A DNA stretch of 54,517 nucleotides from Caldifarciminota bacterium (GTDB taxonomy: Bacteria > Hydrothermota > Hydrothermia > LBFQ01), in the NCBI GenBank assembly GCA_015492295.1, contig WGFI01000099.1, positions 1 to 54,517 of the forward strand. The letters run 5' to 3'. Both the position numbers and the translations under genes were made by a program. Below, in pieces: positions 49,828-54,517 of the stretch (within the stretch, counting starts at the first letter, position 1; the number at the start of each line of letters is the position of its first letter). The notes under the pieces were generated by a model that was not told the origin of the DNA, ran no database searches, and saw nothing but the letters and a program-made list of their open reading frames with translations.

Positions 49828-49833
49828 ATTATA
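49828..49833 (-). promoter_or_regulatory. -10 box TATAAT with a ~44-nt leader
   Basis: TATAAT on the minus strand drives the secreted protein gene. The leader between it and the SD contains a short near-palindrome (AGCTTAACAGCT) that could fold. The rest of the 144-bp gap (49777-49920) holds only the divergent promoter. Confidence 0.55.
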
Positions 49834-49900
49834 AAGGGGTAAAAAAGTTTGTGGGGGGTGAGATCCATTCAGACCTCATATGAGCCACCTTTCGCAACCT

Positions 49901-49906
49901 TATAAT
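49901..49906 (+). promoter_or_regulatory. -10 box TATAAT for the M23 peptidase gene
   Basis: TATAAT lies 14 nt before the ATG at 49921; the predicted leader is ~8 nt with no Shine-Dalgarno. Confidence 0.5.
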
Positions 49907-49920
49907 AGCGACTTACACCT

Positions 49921-50628
49921 ATGAAGAAAATTGAGATTTTAAAAATTGACGATGGAAAGGTGAAGAGGTGGGAATTGGGAGGTTTTAAATACACTCTGGT
50001 GAAGTTCATAGTGTTGATCTTTGTTATGCTATCCCTCATAGGTCTATTGACGCTTGGTTCCATTTCCTTTTTTATGGTATTCCGAAAGGATAAGCTTTAT
50101 GAATATGTTAAAATCGCAAGTTCCAAGGAAAAACTCAAAAAACTTGAAACGAAATATAAATACTTACAGGAAAGAATGGAACGATTGGAAAGGGTGATCG
50201 TTGGAGATGTTGAATATCCAAACGGTGATGAGAGTGCGGGGTCTTTACCGATATATACGAATCAATGTGATACACCCTGCGCCTTACCTGCGGTTGGGCC
50301 GATCGTAAGGGGGATGCATGGAGATGATCATAGAGGTATAGATATTGATATACCCGAATCAACCTTCGTATTCTCAACGGCTAAGGGTGTGGTATATGAG
50401 GTTTCATATAATGAGAACTACGGGAAATATGTTATAATCAAACACTCAAAAGGATACAAAACCCTATACGCTCATCTATCAAAAGTCTTCGTCAAGAAAG
50501 GTGATAGTATAAAAACCGGTCAGATCATCGGATTGTCTGGGAAAACGGGGAAAACCACGGGCCCTCACCTGCATTACGAGGTATATAAGCATAAAAAGAT
50601 CTTGGATCCGGTGATGTTTGTTCAATGA
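49921..50628 (+). CDS. M23 (LytM) peptidase with membrane anchor
   Basis: A 235-residue protein. A transmembrane segment at ~28-52 follows a short cytoplasmic part, then a coiled coil (KLKKLETKYKYLQERMERLE). The LytM domain has HRGIDID (His and Asp zinc ligands, near 137) and GPHLHYEV (HxH, near 213). It either cleaves peptidoglycan or acts as an EnvC-like activator; the zinc ligands are intact, so activity is likely. Four-base overlap with the DUF58 gene. Confidence 0.88.
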   Translation: MKKIEILKIDDGKVKRWELGGFKYTLVKFIVLIFVMLSLIGLLTLGSISFFMVFRKDKLYEYVKIASSKEKLKKLETKYKYLQERMERLERVIVGDVEYPNGDESAGSLPIYTNQCDTPCALPAVGPIVRGMHGDDHRGIDIDIPESTFVFSTAKGVVYEVSYNENYGKYVIIKHSKGYKTLYAHLSKVFVKKGDSIKTGQIIGLSGKTGKTTGPHLHYEVYKHKKILDPVMFVQ

Positions 50629-51458
50629 ATATACCAACGGAAATAATTCAGGACTTTGAGATAAATGTCAAAAAAGTCGTTGATGGATTGCTCGCTGGAA
50701 AATTCAGAAGTAGAAACTTAGGCGGTTCCCCGGAGTTTGCCGGTCACAGGCCCTATGTTGAGGGGGACGATATAAGGAGAATAGATTGGAGAGTATTTGC
50801 AAGAAAACAAAGGTTATATACGAAGCTCTTCACCAGTGAAACCGAGGCCCCGCTCATTTTGATTTACGATGATAGCCCATCAATGAAACTGTGGAACAAA
50901 GATAGAACATCCTCTCTGATCGCGGGAATGCTCTTTTATGTATCAAATAAGATGAACGCCCGATTCGGATTATTCACACTTTCGGGAATATATGTTCCCC
51001 TTGATAAAGGTTATTCCCACCTTTTAAGGTGCTATTATACACTTCAAAATAGCAGATCTAAGGATTCCGAATTTCTGAAAATCGTACTGACCTTGCTTTC
51101 CAACATAAACAAAAGGATAATATTTGCCGTAATATCCGATTTTGCCTTTGACTATCAAATGATACAGAAAGGATTGAATCTTCTCGCAAAGAATGGGGAT
51201 TTGGTGGTTATTCAGGTTATGAGTGGGGAGGAGTGGAATTTTAAATACGACGGCAAGACATTGGTGGATGCTGAGACGAGAGAAAGAATAAGGATTCCTC
51301 CCAACAGCAGGGATATGCAGAGGGAGAGGATAAGAAACTGGGCAAAAGGTGTAAGAAACTTGACTTTTCAGGTTGGAGGAAGATACGGTCTGATATTTTC
51401 GGATGCACCTTTTCACAAGGAAGCTCTAAAAGTTATGGAAATTATGGAGGTAGTTTGA
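50625..51458 (+). CDS. DUF58 protein
   Basis: A 277-residue DUF58 protein. The family block RNLGGSPEFAGHRPYVEGDDIRRIDW is followed by RVFARKQRLYTKLFTSETE, and a vWA-like region begins LILIYDDSPSM (MIDAS DxSxS intact). DUF58 proteins usually work with MoxR ATPases and BatA-type proteins; a BatA-like gene lies 28 kb away at 21879 and no MoxR is seen. ATG overlaps the M23 stop. Confidence 0.88.
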   Translation: MNIPTEIIQDFEINVKKVVDGLLAGKFRSRNLGGSPEFAGHRPYVEGDDIRRIDWRVFARKQRLYTKLFTSETEAPLILIYDDSPSMKLWNKDRTSSLIAGMLFYVSNKMNARFGLFTLSGIYVPLDKGYSHLLRCYYTLQNSRSKDSEFLKIVLTLLSNINKRIIFAVISDFAFDYQMIQKGLNLLAKNGDLVVIQVMSGEEWNFKYDGKTLVDAETRERIRIPPNSRDMQRERIRNWAKGVRNLTFQVGGRYGLIFSDAPFHKEALKVMEIMEVV

Positions 51459-52023
51459 AACTATCACCGAAACCCAAGGGCTTATGGGATGTGATTATGA
51501 AAGCCTTCCCTTTGTTTGCAAGATTGATTATAATCTCATGAAGTATTTCCTTTGAAACCTCATCAAGATGAGAAAAAGGTTCATCCAGCGCTATTATAGG
51601 TGCGGATGAGGATAGGGCTCTTATGAGTTGAACCTTTCTGTTCTGACCCGTTGATATTTCCCTTAGGGTCTTATCCATTATATCAGAAATCCTAAAAATT
51701 TCTACCAAATCCTCCCATATAGGCGAAGGGGAGATCTCAAAGTACCTTTTTATTGTTATATCGCTTCTTATAACCTCAGCGAATGCTATGGAAATGTATC
51801 TTATCCTTTCAATAGGCGCAAGATCCAATATATTCCTTGAACACACCCTTATCTCACCGCGCAAGGTGGATATTCCAAGGAAGGCTTTCAACAATGTAGT
51901 CTTACCGACACCATTTTCACCGTAAATGTTCAATATTTCACCCGAACCGACGCTGAAAGATATACTTTTCAATATGGGTTTTCCATACCCTATATCACAA
52001 TCCTTTACCTCTAACACTTTCAT
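51442..52023 (-). CDS. Small orphan ABC ATPase
   Basis: A 193-residue ABC ATP-binding protein with Walker A GENGVGKTT near 35-43, an atypical signature ISTGQ in place of LSGGQ, and Walker B PIIALDEPFSHLD. It is shorter than most importer or exporter ATPases, near CcmA size. No permease is adjacent. It overlaps the glycosyltransferase gene by 29 nt and is probably the last gene of that operon. Confidence 0.8.
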   Translation of the reverse strand: MKVLEVKDCDIGYGKPILKSISFSVGSGEILNIYGENGVGKTTLLKAFLGISTLRGEIRVCSRNILDLAPIERIRYISIAFAEVIRSDITIKRYFEISPSPIWEDLVEIFRISDIMDKTLREISTGQNRKVQLIRALSSSAPIIALDEPFSHLDEVSKEILHEIIINLANKGKAFIITSHKPLGFGDSFKLPP

Positions 52024-53143
52024 ACTTTTCCATCAAATAGAAATAATACTCCTCAACCTGCCTCGCTATGTTTTCCCAGGAGAATCGTCTCGCCGTATTC
52101 AATCCACCCTCTATTAGCTTACAGCGTAAGGATTCATCGGTCAATACCTTTACAACTTTGTTAGCCAGATCTATCGCACTCTCCGGATCGCATAACAATC
52201 CATTCTCACCGTCCTTTACGACATATCTATAACCCTCATTATTTGAAGCCACAACGGGTATTCCAGAGGCCATAGCTTCCAAAAGCACCATACCGAAGCT
52301 TTCGGATTTGGTTGCGGGTGAAACGAACACGCTGGCGGAAGCATAATATCTCGGTAAAATCTTACCATCAACCGATCCTTCAAATAGAACCCTGTCCTTT
52401 ATCTCATCGGGTACGAGCGATTTGTAGTACCTGAGTAGAGGGCCGGAACCCACTATTACGAGCCTCGCATCCGGAACCTTTGATAGTATCATCGGCATGG
52501 CTTCTATTATGAATCTCAATCCCTTACGAGGCTCCGGCCTTCCAACGAAAAGGATATTTCTATACCCTGAGAGATGTTTAAGCGGTTTATTCGTGGGTTT
52601 AAACCTATCTATATCAACTCCGTTGGGTATGATCCTGTAATCTATTTCCCCAAAATATTTAATTATAGGTTCTATGGCAGCGGGTGAAACCGCTATAAAG
52701 CCGTCCAGCATGGAGAAGTATCCTTTAATATAAGGCTTAAAGGTCTTTGCCAGTATGTTTCTCTTATAAGCCGCATGAAAAGTTATAACATTTATGCTAT
52801 TGGAGAATTTCAAGGATAGGAGGGGGAGTATAGGGGCGACCTGTCCATGAATATGGATAATATCGTATCTCCCTTTTCTTATTATGTTCTTTACATAGAA
52901 GTTCAATCGGGGTGAAAACGCCACTGGGGCTATTGATCCGTTGGCGGGTATCTTTATAGGAAATCCCACCCTAAAAACCCAAGGAGGTTCATCAAATTCT
53001 AGCTTCTCTTTAAAATTGGTGGTCAATATATAGGTTTCCCAACCCAACTTCCTTAGTGTTTTTGACAATTGATGCACATGCTCGGATATTCCACCCGGAT
53101 AAGGATAATAAACATCGCTGACGAATAAAACCTTACCCTTCAT
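51995..53143 (-). CDS. GT4 family glycosyltransferase
   Basis: A 382-residue GT-B glycosyltransferase. The N-terminal half has YPYPGGISEHVHQLSKTL (donor/acceptor Gly loop) and IIHIHGQVAP; the C-terminal half has ILFVGRPEPRKGL, LVIVGSGPLLRYY and the donor-binding block SESFGMVLLEAMASGIPVV with its EX7E acids. It would add a sugar to a lipid or polysaccharide, fitting the Wzz-like gene directly upstream, which it overlaps by 4 nt. Confidence 0.93.
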   Translation of the reverse strand: MKGKVLFVSDVYYPYPGGISEHVHQLSKTLRKLGWETYILTTNFKEKLEFDEPPWVFRVGFPIKIPANGSIAPVAFSPRLNFYVKNIIRKGRYDIIHIHGQVAPILPLLSLKFSNSINVITFHAAYKRNILAKTFKPYIKGYFSMLDGFIAVSPAAIEPIIKYFGEIDYRIIPNGVDIDRFKPTNKPLKHLSGYRNILFVGRPEPRKGLRFIIEAMPMILSKVPDARLVIVGSGPLLRYYKSLVPDEIKDRVLFEGSVDGKILPRYYASASVFVSPATKSESFGMVLLEAMASGIPVVASNNEGYRYVVKDGENGLLCDPESAIDLANKVVKVLTDESLRCKLIEGGLNTARRFSWENIARQVEEYYFYLMEKYESVRGKGL

Positions 53144-54213
53144 AATCCCACATCCTTTCGGATCTGTTCAAACATCCTACCAAAATCGGTATCCCTCAAT
53201 CTATCCCAGATCATGAATGTGGCAAGCATAAATAGGAAGCTGAGAGTCATTATTGAAAATGTGAGTATGGTGGGAACAACCCTCTTTGGCCAAACCTTCT
53301 TCTCTCTACCCAACGGTTCGGATGCCGGTTGAAGGAAAGGATTATCCTTCTTCTCAAGTAATTTGGCCTTTTCATATTCTTGATATAGGGTCGCATATAC
53401 CGTGGATAGAATCATAAGTCTCGCCCTATACTCATACGCCTTCCTTATGTTATAGGGGAGCTTCTGGAATTTTGATTTAAGATTTCCCATAAGGGCATTG
53501 AGTTCATTTCTCACTATCTTAACATCAGGTATATTCTCGGAGAATACAGATTTCAGTGTCGTCAATTGAACCTCCTTTTCAACGATCTTCGCTATGAGTT
53601 CTCCCACCGCCGGTCCCATAATATCCTCAGCAGCAGGAACGAGTATGTTTTCCCTCTTTTCAAATGCGACTATACTGTCCTGCAAGAGTTTTAAGGAATC
53701 TTCAACCTCCTTCAATCTATTTTCAAGGAACCTTCTAAGCTCCCTACCCTTAGCGTTTAATGTTAGATTGGCCTTATAATTCAGGAAATATACATACTTA
53801 TTCACCAAATCCTTCGCCCTCTCTTTATCAATATCCCTGACTTTTAGTATAAAAGAACCGCTGGGTAGGGGCTCGAGTTTGAATCTTCCATCCATAGCTT
53901 CGACAGCGTCATCTATTTTCTTGGTTTCGAAAATGGGCATAAGATTGTACTTCTCTATGAACTCCCTCTTAAAGTTGTACGATGTTGCAATATCAACGAA
54001 TATTTGGGCGGGTGAGGACATGGCTCCTCTTGTCAATTGGAATATTAGCATGGCTTGGGATTGCAATTCACTCAACTCCTCAATTGATGGTACGAGTATA
54101 ACGGCCCTTTCATAAACGGGCTTAACTATGAACGAGGATACGAGGAGAGTTATTAAGGTTCCAGCGGTTGTAGTATAGTATATCCAGCGAACCTTTTTGA
54201 AAAGTTCAAACAT
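53140..54213 (-). CDS. Wzz-like polysaccharide chain-length/copolymerase protein
   Basis: A 357-residue protein with membrane helices at ~11-30 and ~313-338 and a large, coiled-coil-rich region in between (DKERAKDLVNKYVYFLN; RELRRFLENRLKEVEDSLKLL), the Wzz/PCP layout. KPVYERAVILVPS after the first helix is typical. No tyrosine-kinase domain is fused. It probably sets the length of a surface polysaccharide made with the downstream GT4 enzyme. Two bases separate it from the upstream LolA-like gene. Confidence 0.85.
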   Translation of the reverse strand: MFELFKKVRWIYYTTTAGTLITLLVSSFIVKPVYERAVILVPSIEELSELQSQAMLIFQLTRGAMSSPAQIFVDIATSYNFKREFIEKYNLMPIFETKKIDDAVEAMDGRFKLEPLPSGSFILKVRDIDKERAKDLVNKYVYFLNYKANLTLNAKGRELRRFLENRLKEVEDSLKLLQDSIVAFEKRENILVPAAEDIMGPAVGELIAKIVEKEVQLTTLKSVFSENIPDVKIVRNELNALMGNLKSKFQKLPYNIRKAYEYRARLMILSTVYATLYQEYEKAKLLEKKDNPFLQPASEPLGREKKVWPKRVVPTILTFSIMTLSFLFMLATFMIWDRLRDTDFGRMFEQIRKDVGL

Positions 54214-54215
54214 AC

Positions 54216-54517
54216 CTATATCTTAAAATCCTTTGATGTCAGACCCAGATTTATCTTTATGTTCTTAAATTTAACCATCCTGACCTTCTTTCCATCCTGG
54301 GTATAGTCTATGATCAGGAGGGGTAGAAGCCTATCGGCATCAATCCAATATTTGGAATAGGTTGCGCCGTAATTCTTCTCGGGATCCAAAGGAACTTTTA
54401 TAATATAAACCTTCCTTCCCCGTAGAGTGCCTTCCGAAAGGAACTCCGCTGAGTTTATCCTTTCAACAAAATAAATTATATGGCTTTCGTAAATCCTATG
54501 ACCAACGGGGGATCTCA
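54216..54517 (-). CDS. LolA-like outer-membrane lipoprotein-sorting protein, 3' part
   Basis: The 3' ~100 codons on the minus strand, cut by the window end. KVYIIKVPLDPEKNYGATYS, KYWIDADRLLPLLII, YTQDGKKVRMV and FKNIKINLGL match the C-terminal half of LolA-like lipoprotein-sorting proteins (the WID-x-x-x-LLPL strand and the following DGK turn). It ends at TAG 54216-54218. It is the first visible gene of the polysaccharide operon. Family call moderate because the N-terminal half is missing. Confidence 0.55.
   Translation of the reverse strand, partial: RSPVGHRIYESHIIYFVERINSAEFLSEGTLRGRKVYIIKVPLDPEKNYGATYSKYWIDADRLLPLLIIDYTQDGKKVRMVKFKNIKINLGLTSKDFKI

Noticed and set aside
1..54517. tRNA, rRNA or large riboswitches
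   Set aside because: Gaps between genes are mostly under 60 bp and I saw no tRNA T-loop pattern in them; the one larger non-coding-looking stretch is the DUF2207/IS630 decay zone.

Overview
The window looks like a chromosomal segment of an uncultured thermophilic bacterium with a two-membrane envelope, probably near Hydrothermae/WOR-3 (Stahlbacteria) in the wider FCB neighbourhood. That placement is inference. It rests on two secreted proteins with type IX-secretion-like C-terminal sorting domains, an outer-membrane barrel candidate, LolA/LolD-like genes, Lys/Glu-rich proteins, arginine written mainly as AGG/AGA and isoleucine often as ATA, and very tight gene packing. I saw no rRNA, tRNA or CRISPR array.

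Layout. 1-4141 is an accessory island: tandem nucleotidyltransferase (MNT)/HEPN toxin-antitoxin-like pairs, some decayed, with two antisense TPR genes. 4166-7093 is a signalling operon (LolD-like ABC ATPase, roadblock/LC7 protein, PP2C phosphatase, Ser/Thr kinase). 7114-14455 holds a DipZ-like thioredoxin, a PrmC-like methylase, a large TPR protein, NadA, a membrane TPR protein, a THEP1 NTPase and TrmFO. 14456-16027 is a decay zone: a DUF2207 gene broken by a degenerate IS630-type transposase. 16028-25137 has MutS2 (no Smr domain), an MqnA-like protein, an outer-membrane protein, a thioredoxin, FKBP, SufS, a BatA-like protein, CTP synthase and an orphan NuoC. 25188-31286 is L35-Hsp20-Lon-PriA-MscS. 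31268-34322 (minus) is TilS with three poorly known genes. 34312-38554 has NlpC/P60, an InsA-like DNA-binding protein, a STAS protein, PolX with a dead polymerase domain, and a solitary McrB-like AAA+ ATPase. 38570-43057 has a secreted propeller, PBP2 and a lipoprotein. 43098-47843 has an orphan ferredoxin-oxidoreductase beta subunit, an SDR, MutS and an M50 peptidase. 47821-54517 is mostly envelope genes (LPP20-like, secreted sorting-domain protein, M23, DUF58, ABC ATPase, GT4, Wzz-like, LolA-like).

Expression architecture is the most general signal. Most transcription-unit heads have a TA(T/G/A)AAT box 4-10 nt before the start codon and no Shine-Dalgarno sequence, so their mRNAs should be leaderless. 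Several genes inside operons, and two genes with their own leaders, carry AGGAGGT. Four times the TAA stop of one gene is also the first half of the TAAAAT box of the next. All eight convergent pairs of CDS or gene remnants with both ends defined overlap tail to tail, leaving no room for ordinary terminators.
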